NCBI RefSeq assembly: GCF_040829825.1
Contig: NZ_JBFOLH010000009.1
Length of the DNA: 64,000 nt
Reading direction: 5' to 3' (one strand)
Origin: Leadbetterella sp040829825
GTDB lineage: Bacteria > Bacteroidota > Bacteroidia > Cytophagales > Spirosomataceae
Part shown: piece after piece, positions 24,496 to 33,236 of the stretch
Layout: the number at the start of each line of letters is the position of its first letter
Position numbering within the stretch: the first letter of the stretch is position 1
The notes under the pieces: model-generated
Databases searched by the model: none
What the model saw: the letters and a program-made list of their open reading frames with translations, nothing else
What the model was told of the DNA's origin: nothing
Position numbers and translations under genes: made by a program

Positions 24496-26765
24496 CCGAA
24501 GAATTAAAAATCAAACTTATCGGTAATTTAATTACAGATAACGATGTATCTAGGGAACTAAGAGTTAGAAAAGCAGATTCTTACTTTGAGAGTTTCACGA
24601 ATGGCTCTGTCGCATTAAAGGAAAAACTTTCAGAAGGATGGGAAATAAAGGCTGAACTTAAAACCAAAACAAAATTATTCAAAAAAAAGCCTTTGGATAT
24701 TGCTTTTGAAGACAAGGTGTGGTCTCTATTTGCAAACCTTGGCTTCAAACTGTTAAATAAAAATCGTCATTTTAATATCCCCTATGATAAAAAAGACACT
24801 AACCTAACCCATGTGGTTGATGTTTTTGCAAAAGATGATGAAACAGTATTGATTGTTGAATGTAAATCCAGTTCTAAAGATAAGATTGGGGACTTCAGAC
24901 AAGAATTGGAGGCAATGAAAAGTAAGAAGGGCGGAATTATCAATACAATCTCTGCTTTATTTCCATTTACTAAACCTAAATTTAAATATATTTTAGCGAC
25001 TAGTCGACTAGGTCTTTCAGACAACGATCAACTTATATTAGAGAGCATTGACGGCATCCATTTCTCAGAAGAGATAATTGACTATTATTATCTATTACAT
25101 TCTCAAATTGGCGTTGCTGCAAGGTATCAATTGCTTGGAAGTCTTTTCGCTGGACAGGAAATTCCAGATTTAGAAAATAGAATACCTGCAATTGAAGGTA
25201 AAATGGGCGGGAATACCTATTATTCATTCTCTATTGAACCTGAGAAGCTTCTCAAAATAGGCTTCGTGCTTCACCGAAACAAGGCAAATGAAAATATGAT
25301 GCCTACTTACCAAAGGTTAATTAAAAAAGCTCGATTAAAAGAGATACATAACTTCATTGATGATGATAAGGGATATTTTCCTAATTCAATCATCATAAAT
25401 ATTTTATCAGACAAGAACAAGAAACTTACCTTTGATCAGAGTAATAATCAGGTTCCAGATGCTATATCAAGAATAGGTATATTGCATTTACCAAAAAAGT
25501 ATCGCTCAGCATATATAATAGACGGACAACATAGACTATATGGCTATTCCAATTCAAAGTATAAATCCAGCAATACAATACCAGTAGTTGCTTTAGTAAA
25601 TTTAGACAGATCTGAGCAAGTAAAACTCTTTATGCAGATCAATGAAAATCAGAAAGCAGTTCCAAAAGACCTTAGAAATACGTTGGATGCCGATTTACTT
25701 TGGGATTCTGAGAGTTACATCGACCAGATCAAAGCACTGAAATCTAAAATAGCCATCAATTTAGGTGAGAATAGAAGGTCTCCTTTTTTTGGCAAGATCT
25801 CGATTGGGGAAGATAAAAGAGCAATTACAACCGAACACATTAATTTAGCTCTAAACAGATCCGATTTTTTAGGAAAGGTAAAAAAAAATGAGATTGAGAA
25901 ATTGGGAACATTTTATACTGGTGATCTTGATAAAGCCTATAATAATATATCAGATTTTCTTTTTAGTACATTTGGATATCTAAAGGAAAAACTGGATGAA
26001 ATCTGGGAACAAGAGGGAAATATAATTGTGATAAATAAAGGTTTCTATGGTATTACATTACTGTTGAATGATTTAGTCAATCATTTGTATAAAACCGAAA
26101 AAATTAGGCCTACTACAAATGTTAAAATAATTTTTGATGAGATTAAATCTTATTTAGATACGGTAATACATTTCTACAAAGATCTTACAGATATTAAAAC
26201 AGCCGAACTGAAAACTGCATACGGAACTCCCGGTGATGCGAAATACTGGAGAGCGCTTCAAGTGGCAATGAGAGAAAACCATCCAGAAATTCATTATGAA
26301 GGGTTAGATGAATACCTTAAGAAAGAGGAAAAGGAAAATAATGAGAAGGCATTTAGACTAATCAGAGAGATTGAAAATACATTTCTCAAAATGAGAGTGA
26401 GAGAAAAACTTGAGGCGGAATTTGGCAAAAATTGGTTTAAAAAAGGAGTCCCAGAGAAGATATACTCCGAGGCCACCTTACTTGCAGCAAAGAAAAATCG
26501 TGAAATTGAAGATGAAGATGAAGAGAAGGAGCCATGGGACCAATTACACCTTATCGATTACCGTGAAATCATTCTGAAGAGTTGGCAAAAATTATTTGAA
26601 ACAAGTTTCACAAAGCCGGGGGAAGAAAAAATAGGCAATAAAGAAAATAAGACAAAATGGATGGTTGAACTGAATAGAATTCGTAACGAAAATTATCACA
26701 CATATTACGTTACCAGCGAAGAACTATCCTTTATTGAGGAAATTTACGATTGGTTACAAGGTTAA
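24492..26765 (+). CDS. PD-(D/E)XK nuclease - DGQHR - HEPN-like multidomain protein
   Basis: This 757-residue protein combines three parts. Residues about 65-180 look like a PD-(D/E)XK nuclease: Glu73, Asp110 (HVVDVFAKDD) and Glu123-x-Lys125 (IVECKSS). Residues about 240-480 are a DGQHR domain, with IIDGQHRLYGY (DGQHR at 344-348) and LFMQINENQKAVPKDLRN downstream; the domain is known from the phosphorothioation regulator DndB. A charged, probably helical linker follows. The last 80 residues (EPWDQLHLIDYREI onward) end in RNENYH at 731-736, the RNxxxH motif of HEPN ribonucleases. I infer a modification-sensing effector with DNA and RNA cleavage parts. Domain calls are by eye; the HEPN call is the least certain. 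Confidence 0.75.
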   Translation: MTEELKIKLIGNLITDNDVSRELRVRKADSYFESFTNGSVALKEKLSEGWEIKAELKTKTKLFKKKPLDIAFEDKVWSLFANLGFKLLNKNRHFNIPYDKKDTNLTHVVDVFAKDDETVLIVECKSSSKDKIGDFRQELEAMKSKKGGIINTISALFPFTKPKFKYILATSRLGLSDNDQLILESIDGIHFSEEIIDYYYLLHSQIGVAARYQLLGSLFAGQEIPDLENRIPAIEGKMGGNTYYSFSIEPEKLLKIGFVLHRNKANENMMPTYQRLIKKARLKEIHNFIDDDKGYFPNSIIINILSDKNKKLTFDQSNNQVPDAISRIGILHLPKKYRSAYIIDGQHRLYGYSNSKYKSSNTIPVVALVNLDRSEQVKLFMQINENQKAVPKDLRNTLDADLLWDSESYIDQIKALKSKIAINLGENRRSPFFGKISIGEDKRAITTEHINLALNRSDFLGKVKKNEIEKLGTFYTGDLDKAYNNISDFLFSTFGYLKEKLDEIWEQEGNIIVINKGFYGITLLLNDLVNHLYKTEKIRPTTNVKIIFDEIKSYLDTVIHFYKDLTDIKTAELKTAYGTPGDAKYWRALQVAMRENHPEIHYEGLDEYLKKEEKENNEKAFRLIREIENTFLKMRVREKLEAEFGKNWFKKGVPEKIYSEATLLAAKKNREIEDEDEEKEPWDQLHLIDYREIILKSWQKLFETSFTKPGEEKIGNKENKTKWMVELNRIRNENYHTYYVTSEELSFIEEIYDWLQG

Positions 26766-26812
26766 ATATTACTGAACCAAAAATATAAATTCTTTACCTA
26801 ACGGGGTATGAT

Positions 26813-27361
26813 ATGAAAAAAGTCTTTCGCAGCATTGGTGCATATTTTACAGAAATCAACTACCCGGCTCTTGGGAGAAGCTCCCAAGAAGTTTTATGGA
26901 TGACATTCATTGCATTTATACCTCTAATATTAAACATAATAATTGCTTCATTACGATTAAACAATATACCTAATGCGTTCAAGGAGAAGATCATTCCTGG
27001 GGAGATACTCTCTTATTGCCTTAGTTTTATTGCCCCATCCATATATCTACTGGTAAAAACTCAAGGCTCGGGGTATAGATTACCTTTGGTAAGGATTTTC
27101 TTTTTCTCAACATTCTTCATTTATGCATGCACTATAGCACTTTATTTAATTGCAAAAAATAAATGGGTTCCAGAAATCAATTTAGATAAGCATGAGTTTG
27201 ACCTTTACTACAAGCTCTCAATAGTGTTTCTTACTATCACTGTGCTCTTTAGAATATATTCAATTTATCATGGAAGTTATTCTAACTGGAGTGCTAATAG
27301 AAATAATCAACAAGAAGATTTCAACGATAAGTTTTCAGCTAGTTTAAATAATAATGGATAG
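26813..27361 (+). CDS. Membrane protein with four predicted helices, in the DGQHR operon
   Basis: I do not recognise this 182-residue protein. Four hydrophobic helices lie at about 27-47, 67-84, 92-113 and 133-153. The N-terminus and a polar tail of about 30 residues (NNQQEDFNDKFSASLNNNG at the end) probably face the same side. There is no signal peptide or known motif. It starts 47 bp after the nuclease-DGQHR gene and overlaps the next DGQHR gene by 8 bp, so it belongs to the operon. Membrane proteins in defence operons often act as pore-forming effectors or anchors; that is inference. Confidence 0.7.
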   Translation: MKKVFRSIGAYFTEINYPALGRSSQEVLWMTFIAFIPLILNIIIASLRLNNIPNAFKEKIIPGEILSYCLSFIAPSIYLLVKTQGSGYRLPLVRIFFFSTFFIYACTIALYLIAKNKWVPEINLDKHEFDLYYKLSIVFLTITVLFRIYSIYHGSYSNWSANRNNQQEDFNDKFSASLNNNG

Positions 27362-28544
27362 AAATCATATTAGTTTTTCTGTAATAAAATTAATCCAACC
27401 AATGGGTGAATTTTTTATCGGTAGCATCAATGCTAGAGACCTAGTTTCTATTTCATATTCTGATGTAAGACGTATTGAAGGCGAACAGAGAGATGTTGAA
27501 AAATATTTAGGCATTCAGCGACCATTGGATAAGGATAGGGTTAAAAAAATCAAGCAATATTTGAGGTCACCTGACGCCGCTTTCCCCACTGGAATTGTAT
27601 TAGCGATAGATCAGAATTGTGCTGAGTACGATCAGAATGGAACCCTTACATTAAAAAGCTATAATGCAGATTACGAAGAGGATTCCATTCCAATTACTAA
27701 AGTTGCAAAAGTTCTAGATGGACAACACCGAATTGGCGCTTTCTTAGATAATAATCATAACTTCGATGCAAACTTAAATGACTTGGGTGAGAGTTTTCAA
27801 TTTAATATTGTAGTATTTGTTGGATTGGATATTGATGAACAGGCAAATATATTCGCTACCGTTAATTTAGCTCAAACTAAGGTAAATAAGAGTTTGGTTT
27901 ATGATCTTGAGGGTTTATCCAAAACGAGAAGCCCGTTCAGAACATGTCACCAAATTGCTGTAGCACTAGACAGTGCAGAAAAAAGAAGTCCTCTTTACGA
28001 AAGGATAAAAAGACTTGGGGTTAAGACTAAGGGTAGAGAAACCTCAGAACCGCTCACTCAAGCGGGTTTCGTTGAATCATTGATTAAGTTAATTTCGCCT
28101 GATCCATTTGCAGATAGAACACTATATATGAAAGGTAAAACTCCACGTAAAATGGAGCTTCCAGAATTGAGAAAGTTTCCGTTCCGAAACTTATTTATTA
28201 ACGAAAGAGACAACGATATAGCTATTATTATTTATAATTATTTTAGTAGTATTGAATCGCAATGGCCAATAGCATGGGCGAATAAAGATCAAGAAGGAAA
28301 TATCCTACCGAGATCTAACGCTTTCAAAGCATTTATGAGATACCTAAGAGTAGCTTACTTATCCTTAGTAGGAGATGATATTGGTACGATTCCTAGCATT
28401 GAAGATTTTCAAGGTATATTTTCCCGTTTGAAGGTTACAGATAGCGATTTCACCTCAGGAAATTTTAAGCCTGGCAGCGGTGGAGAGTCTGCATTTTACA
28501 AACTTTTGACTGGAGAAAAAAGTATTGCTGATTTAAAGGCATAA
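27354..28544 (+). CDS. Second DGQHR-domain protein (DndB-like)
   Basis: This 396-residue protein has the motif at 122-126 within KVLDGQHRIGAFLDN. Downstream, GLDIDEQANIFATVNLAQTK matches the family's second conserved block. It lacks the nuclease and HEPN parts of its larger partner. DGQHR proteins are known mainly from DndB, which controls DNA phosphorothioation, and from related modification clusters. The start ATG lies inside the end of the membrane-protein gene (8-bp overlap), a sign of coupled translation. The operon ends here, 17 bp before the inverted repeat of the insertion element. Confidence 0.85.
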   Translation: MDRNHISFSVIKLIQPMGEFFIGSINARDLVSISYSDVRRIEGEQRDVEKYLGIQRPLDKDRVKKIKQYLRSPDAAFPTGIVLAIDQNCAEYDQNGTLTLKSYNADYEEDSIPITKVAKVLDGQHRIGAFLDNNHNFDANLNDLGESFQFNIVVFVGLDIDEQANIFATVNLAQTKVNKSLVYDLEGLSKTRSPFRTCHQIAVALDSAEKRSPLYERIKRLGVKTKGRETSEPLTQAGFVESLIKLISPDPFADRTLYMKGKTPRKMELPELRKFPFRNLFINERDNDIAIIIYNYFSSIESQWPIAWANKDQEGNILPRSNAFKAFMRYLRVAYLSLVGDDIGTIPSIEDFQGIFSRLKVTDSDFTSGNFKPGSGGESAFYKLLTGEKSIADLKA

Positions 28545-28560
28545 GAATTGGTTGTAAGGT

Positions 28561-29904
28561 AGTGTAACGTGAACTGTGTCATCTGGATTTTACTCTAAAT
28601 ACTATCCCATCCCAGCCTTAATCTGTCACCAAATTTAATGTATAATTGCGAGACGGTCAAGCCCCAATTTTGGAGAGGCATCGTCCATTTCCTGGTTATC
28701 TCCCTAATGACCAGATACATCAGTTTCAGCAGGGCCTGTTCAGAAGTGAAAGCACTCTTAAGTTTTCGTGATTTTACGTACCTGTCGGTGCATTCCCTCG
28801 ATAGGATTGGTCGTGTAAATAACCTTACGGACATCCTCGCTATACTCGAAAAAGGTGGATAGATTATCCCAGTTCTGAAGCCAGGATTTGGCCGCGAGTG
28901 GATATTTCCCGCCCCATTTTTCCTCGAATTCCAACAGCCGCTCATAGCCCTGTTCAGCGTTGACGGCTTTGTAAACAAGCTTGAGATCTTCCATAACGGC
29001 CTTTTTCTCCTTATCTGGAACATACTTCATGCTGCTGCGGATCTGGTGAACAATACAAAGCTGCACACGGGTATTAGGAAAGACCGATGCCATGGCCTCA
29101 GGAAAGCCTTTCAGCCCATCAATGTAGGCAATCAGGATATCCTCTACACCCCGCTGTTTTAGATCTGTCAGCACAGAAAGCCAGAACTTAGCTCCTTCAT
29201 TCTCCTAGTGGTAGAGGCCGATCAGATCTTTACGACCCTCAATATCAACGCCCAGAATGTTGTAAACTGCCCGGGTTTCCACCGATCCATTATGCCGGAT
29301 CTTGTAATGCATACAGTCCAGGAACACAAAGGGATACACAGCATCCAGAGGACGGTTCCGCCATTCGGTGATCTGCGGAAATACTGCATTAGTAACCCGC
29401 GATATCTCTGTCGCTGATATCTCCATGGCATACATTTCCCGGATATAATCACCGATGGCTCGTGTACCCATTCCACGTGCATACATGCTTAAAACATGGC
29501 CTTCCAGTTCCTCGCTGATAATTAGCTAACGTTTGGGTACAATCTTGGGTTCAAAACTGCCTTCCCGATCACGGCCAGTCTCCAACTCGAGACTGCCGCC
29601 ACTAAGGCTCCTGACTGTCTTTCTACTTTTGCCGTTGCGCCGGTTACTTTGGCCGCCGGCTTTTTCTTCCGATAGATGGTTATTTAGTTCCCTATCCACC
29701 ATAGACTCAAGTAGGTGTTTCAGCAAAGGGGCAAAAACACCATCTGTGCCTACCGCCTTCTTGCCGGAATACAAGCCTTCCATCGCCTCGTCCTTGAAGC
29801 GAGCGAAGTCAAATGGTTCTTTCTCTTTCATTAGCATGTCACTTGATATTTCGAAGTTAAAACTATTTTCTCGATTTATCCCGTGACACAGTTGGTGTTA
29901 CACT
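28561..29904 (-). mobile_element. Insertion sequence of the IS256 family, inactive
   Basis: The ends are imperfect inverted repeats: 28561-28581 begins AGTGTAACGTGAACTGTGTC, and 29884-29904 inverted begins AGTGTAACACCAACTGTGTC, with 18 of 21 bp matching. The 1344-bp element holds one transposase frame on the minus strand. I see no target-site duplication in the flanks, so it may have moved or recombined since insertion. Confidence 0.85.
28595..29837 (-). pseudogene. IS256-family transposase, two amber stops and one frameshift
   Basis: The reading frame would give about 410 residues of a Mutator/IS256 transposase. Recognisable parts are VDRELNNHLSEEK, MYARGMGTRAIGDYIREMYA, VFLDCMHYKIRH, IAYIDGLKGFPEA and IYTTNPIEGMHRQVRK. 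A TAG replaces the expected Gln after IVPKR (near 29526). A second TAG follows GLYH (29205-29207). An extra T near 28758 shifts the last stretch (KSAFTSEQALLKLMYLVI). Three lesions make it non-functional. Confidence 0.88.
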
Positions 29905-29940
29905 CTCATTTGTAATTTAAAACTCATTTGTAATTTAAAA
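29905..29940. repeat. 18-bp tandem direct repeat next to the insertion sequence
   Basis: CTCATTTGTAATTTAAAA occurs twice back to back (29905-29922 and 29923-29940), directly at the outer edge of the insertion sequence. Confidence 0.85.
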
Positions 29941-30115
29941 CAGACTGTAGATATTGACTGGAATTTTTGATATAAAACTCTTCATAGCATCAATTTTTTC
30001 CTGCAATAAATTAAGCTGTTCTTTAGACCCATCATTGTCGCACCAATAGGTTTATTCTTGGTATCCGCCCTACGAACTACATATTTGACATCTCTCCAAA
30101 CAGTAGACGAAGAGT
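29935..30115 (-). pseudogene. Decayed C-terminal end of an unknown gene
   Basis: On the minus strand, KFYSSSTVWRDVKYVVRRAD and TKNKPIGATM are followed, after one frameshift near 30035, by NDGSKEQLNLLQEKIDAMKS and a short end before a stop at 29935-29937. The two halves read like one protein's C-terminus with a coiled-coil tail. I cannot name the family. Only about 60 residues remain. Confidence 0.45.
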
Positions 30116-30357
30116 AGAATTTTAATATCTTTCAAATAAACATTTAAAACGAAAACTTAATCGGAGATAATTTCTATGTACTTTACACCAAAAAATTAGC
30201 TACTCTCCCGTTTTTTACATAACTTTATATTTGTTCTTTTACCCAAACAAACACTACTTTTGTCTTCGGACAGTTCTACCGATTTATCCAGCCCAATTAT
30301 CGGAAGTACATATTGGTCAAAACCTTATCTAATAACAACCAAAAACTATTTTAAGCT
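29941..30357. other. AT-rich stretch between the insertion sequence and the HTH gene
   Basis: It holds the decayed gene end described at 29935-30115. The remaining 240 bp up to the HTH gene at 30358 is AT-rich and shows no gene or clear signal that I can support. Confidence 0.6.
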
Positions 30358-30774
30358 ATGACACAAGCCGCTAAGAAAATCCATGAAGGACGCAACGTGA
30401 AACGTTTTCGAGAAATGCTCGGCATCAAGCAAGACGCCCTGGCCTTCGAACTGGGAGAAGACTGGAACCAGCAAAAGATTTCTTTATTGGAACAGAAAGA
30501 GACCATTGACACGGCACTGCTACAACAAATTTCGGGGGCATTGAAAATTCCTGTAGAAGCAATTCAAAATTTTGATGAGGAACAGGCCGTGAATGTGATT
30601 GCTAATACTTTTGGAGATAATGCATATGTGGGAAACCCGAATTCCACTTTTAACATTAACCCTCTTACAGAAATAAAGCAGCTCCACGAAGAAAAGATGG
30701 CACTCTACAAACGGATGCTGAAAGAAAAGGATGAAATGATTGCCCGGCTTGAACAGCTCATTAAGGCAAAATAA
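30358..30774 (+). CDS. XRE-family HTH protein with C-terminal coiled coil
   Basis: This 138-residue protein has an HTH domain at about 9-65 (RNVKRFREMLGIKQDALAFE, and ALLQQISGALKIP). A short linker follows (GDNAYVGNPNSTFNINP), then a charged coiled coil (KQLHEEKMALYKRMLKEKDE) that may drive oligomerisation. It should bind DNA as a repressor or act as an adaptor. This layout is common in Bacteroidota accessory DNA, without a known function. It lies 133 bp upstream of the BRO-family gene. Confidence 0.8.
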   Translation: MTQAAKKIHEGRNVKRFREMLGIKQDALAFELGEDWNQQKISLLEQKETIDTALLQQISGALKIPVEAIQNFDEEQAVNVIANTFGDNAYVGNPNSTFNINPLTEIKQLHEEKMALYKRMLKEKDEMIARLEQLIKAK

Positions 30775-30907
30775 GATTTGTATCCTAAGACTTCAGGAAA
30801 CGAAACTCAAGCATATATTCTGACCTGACTTCCACATATGCAGGCTTCTAAAGCCTGATTTATAGCACTGATTATTTCCATCCTCTTATTTTTAAAAATT
30901 CACTATT

Positions 30908-31738
30908 ATGAGCAACATCAAACTTTTTGAAAGCAAACAAATCCGTTCTGTTTGGGATGAAACGGAACAGAAATGGTATTTCTCCGTTCAGGATGTAGTA
31001 GAAACATTAACCGAAAGTACTGATATAAAGCAGTATATCAAAAGGATGTTAAGCCGCGATGAACAACTTAAAAGCAACTGGGGTACAATTTGTACCCTGG
31101 TTGAAATGCGGGCATCCGATGGCAAAAAACGAAAGATACAGGCCTCTGACACCAAAGGCCTTTTACGCATCATCCAGTCTATCCCATCGCCCAAAGCAGA
31201 GCCCTTTAAACTTTGGCTGGCACAGGTAGGGGCAGAAAGGCTGGAAGAAATAGAAAACCCGGAACTGGCTACTCAACGCACCCGTGAACTTTATAAATTG
31301 AAAGGTTACCCTGATGACTGGATCGAAAAACGGATGCGAAGCATAGCCATCCGCGAAGAACTGACCGAAGAGTGGAAAAGCCACGGTGTAAAAGAACACG
31401 TAGAGTATGCTATTCTGACTTCAGAAATTTCTAAAGCCACTTTCGGACTCACACCATCAGAATATAAAAAGGTGAAAGGGCTCAAAAGCCAGAATCTGCG
31501 TGACCATATGACCGACCTGGAGCTCATATTCTCCATGCTGGGCGAAGCATCTACCACAGCCATCGTAAAGACGCAAAACCCGGAAGGGTTTGACGAAAAC
31601 ACAAAAGCTGCCAGGCAAGGCGGAGCTGTGGCAGGCAATGCAAGAAAAGAACTGGAAAGTAAAACGGGGCAAAAGGTAGTATCTGAGCAAAACTTCCTTC
31701 CGGAAACGCAACAGAAAAAGCAGATTACTAAAAAATAA
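30908..31738 (+). CDS. BRO-N family protein (phage antirepressor type)
   Basis: This 276-residue protein has a Bro-N domain at about 1-110 (KQIRSVWDETEQKWYFSVQD, and IKQYIKRMLSRDEQL). The rest resembles DinD-like proteins (KGYPDDWIEKRMRSIAIREE, EISKATFGLTPSEYKKVKGL), with a polar C-terminal tail. Bro-N domains bind DNA and occur in phage antirepressors and damage-inducible genes. Here it stands without phage structural genes, so it is probably accessory DNA rather than part of a prophage. A GGTACA-N3-TGTACC dyad lies inside the gene at 31081-31097. Confidence 0.85.
   Translation: MSNIKLFESKQIRSVWDETEQKWYFSVQDVVETLTESTDIKQYIKRMLSRDEQLKSNWGTICTLVEMRASDGKKRKIQASDTKGLLRIIQSIPSPKAEPFKLWLAQVGAERLEEIENPELATQRTRELYKLKGYPDDWIEKRMRSIAIREELTEEWKSHGVKEHVEYAILTSEISKATFGLTPSEYKKVKGLKSQNLRDHMTDLELIFSMLGEASTTAIVKTQNPEGFDENTKAARQGGAVAGNARKELESKTGQKVVSEQNFLPETQQKKQITKK
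31081..31097. promoter_or_regulatory. Dyad GGGTACA-ATT-TGTACCC inside the BRO-family gene
   Basis: A perfect 7-bp dyad with a 3-nt spacer. It shares the core GGTACA-N3-TGTACC with the intergenic dyad at 31823-31841. It lies in the codons for GTICT, so coding constraint could explain it. Confidence 0.4.
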
Positions 31739-31822
31739 ATACCTGGTTTTTCCTACAATAAAACTATGTTTCTGCCGGCTTCTGCTTGCTTTACATTTTG
31801 CAAAGTGACATTACCGGAAGGA

Positions 31823-31841
31823 TAGGTACAAACTGTACCTA
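31823..31841. promoter_or_regulatory. Dyad TAGGTACA-AAC-TGTACCTA before the S41 protease gene
   Basis: A perfect 8-bp inverted repeat with a 3-nt spacer in the 170-bp gap between the BRO-family gene and the S41 protease gene, 68 bp before the latter's start. It looks like a site for a dimeric regulator. Confidence 0.45.
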
Positions 31842-31908
31842 CCCTTGCAAATAAAAATCTTCATGCAACCCCGACACACTTTATCGCATCTGATCTGAAA
31901 AGCAATAT

Positions 31909-33102
31909 ATGAAAAAGCTAGTCTTACTGATTTTTGTCCACCTCTTGTTTGCCCATACCGGTTTCTCCCAAAATCAGGAGGGTCTGTCGCCAAAGCAGTT
32001 TATTGAAGATTTAGAATATTTAAAAAGCGAGCTCCCTAAAAGGCATACTAACCTGTTTGCTAAGATTTCTGAAAAGGAATTCCATAGTAAAATCGCCGCT
32101 ATTGAGCTGAAAAGTCCCGGTTTAACCAACGAAAGCTTTGAAATAGAGCTTTATAAGCTCTTCCGGGGAATCGGGGATGAACACACCCGGCTTGAACCCA
32201 CCTACAGGGAAGTCTTTCCGCTGAAGTTTGACTTTTTCAGGGAAGGCATTTTTGTAACCCATACCGCTTCTGCCTATGCAGGTCTGCTGGGTAAACGGCT
32301 CGACGGCATTGAAAACACCTCAACGAAGGCATTGATCGGGCAGTTTGAAAAAATGATTAATACTGAAAACCCTGCCTATTTTGATACGTATTTCCAGCAT
32401 CTTGTGGCACAGCCGCGGGTGTTGAAAGGACTCCGGGTTACCCCGGCCGACGAATCTGCTCATTTCCTGCTGGACGACACCCCTTACGCGGTATCTGCCG
32501 TGAAAAAGGAAAACTTATCACTGGATGTCTCCGCTCCGCTACTGAAAAACAGTCAACCCGACAACTACTGGTACCGCTTAACCGATAACGGTGAGGTTTT
32601 GTATTTCAATTACCAGAACTGCGCAGAACAGACAGGGAAACCCTTTGAAGACTTCAACAATGACCTTTGGCAGGTTATAGATAGTCAAAAACCGAAAAAA
32701 ATAATCGTTGACCTCCGAAACAACAGCGGCGGCAATTCCGGCATTCTGAACCCCTTCCTGGATCATTTACGTGACAGTTATTTGAATCAAAAAGGCAGAC
32801 TCTATGTGCTTATTGGCAAAAGCACGTTCTCTTCCGCCTTAATGAATGCCGTTAACCTGAAAAGAAATTTCCAGTCGGTTCTCGTTGGCCAGGCTACCAG
32901 CGGAAATGTAAATCACTACGGTGAAACCCGCGGATTTCAGCTGCCTAATTCCCGGGTTACGGTTGGCTACTCTACCCGGTACTGGGAAGTTTGGAAAGGG
33001 TACGAAGGCGCCTTGAAACCCGATGTAAAAATAGAGTACTCCATAAAAAACTTTAGCGCGGGAATAGATGAGGCCATAGAATATGTGAGAAGTCAGAAGT
33101 GA
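31909..33102 (+). CDS. S41-family peptidase (tail-specific protease type), exported
   Basis: This 397-residue protein has a signal peptide ending near HTGFSQN. An N-terminal helical part (about 25-95) leads to the peptidase core. IIVDLRNNSGGNSG (about 264-277) and VLIGKSTFSSALMNAV are the S41 signature, with the nucleophile in STFSSAL. GQATSGNVNHYGE follows. No clear PDZ domain is seen. It cleaves unstructured C-terminal ends of exported proteins. It stands alone between the BRO-family gene and a decayed HdeD-like copy. Confidence 0.87.
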   Translation: MKKLVLLIFVHLLFAHTGFSQNQEGLSPKQFIEDLEYLKSELPKRHTNLFAKISEKEFHSKIAAIELKSPGLTNESFEIELYKLFRGIGDEHTRLEPTYREVFPLKFDFFREGIFVTHTASAYAGLLGKRLDGIENTSTKALIGQFEKMINTENPAYFDTYFQHLVAQPRVLKGLRVTPADESAHFLLDDTPYAVSAVKKENLSLDVSAPLLKNSQPDNYWYRLTDNGEVLYFNYQNCAEQTGKPFEDFNNDLWQVIDSQKPKKIIVDLRNNSGGNSGILNPFLDHLRDSYLNQKGRLYVLIGKSTFSSALMNAVNLKRNFQSVLVGQATSGNVNHYGETRGFQLPNSRVTVGYSTRYWEVWKGYEGALKPDVKIEYSIKNFSAGIDEAIEYVRSQK

Positions 33103-33236
33103 AACCGTGTGGCCGGTACAGGCATGTGGTAGCATTAGCCCACGGGTTTGTCAGGAAAAGGGCGTAGTTCACTCCCACTTCCTGAACACCTCCCTGTAAT
33201 CCCCCTGCACCTGCGCTACCTCGTCCCTCTCAGCAT

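Noticed and set aside
28553..29912. Target-site duplication around the insertion sequence
   Set aside because: The flanking 8-9 bp on the two sides do not match.
30358..31738. Prophage inferred from the HTH and BRO-family genes
   Set aside because: No structural, packaging, lysis or integrase genes nearby.
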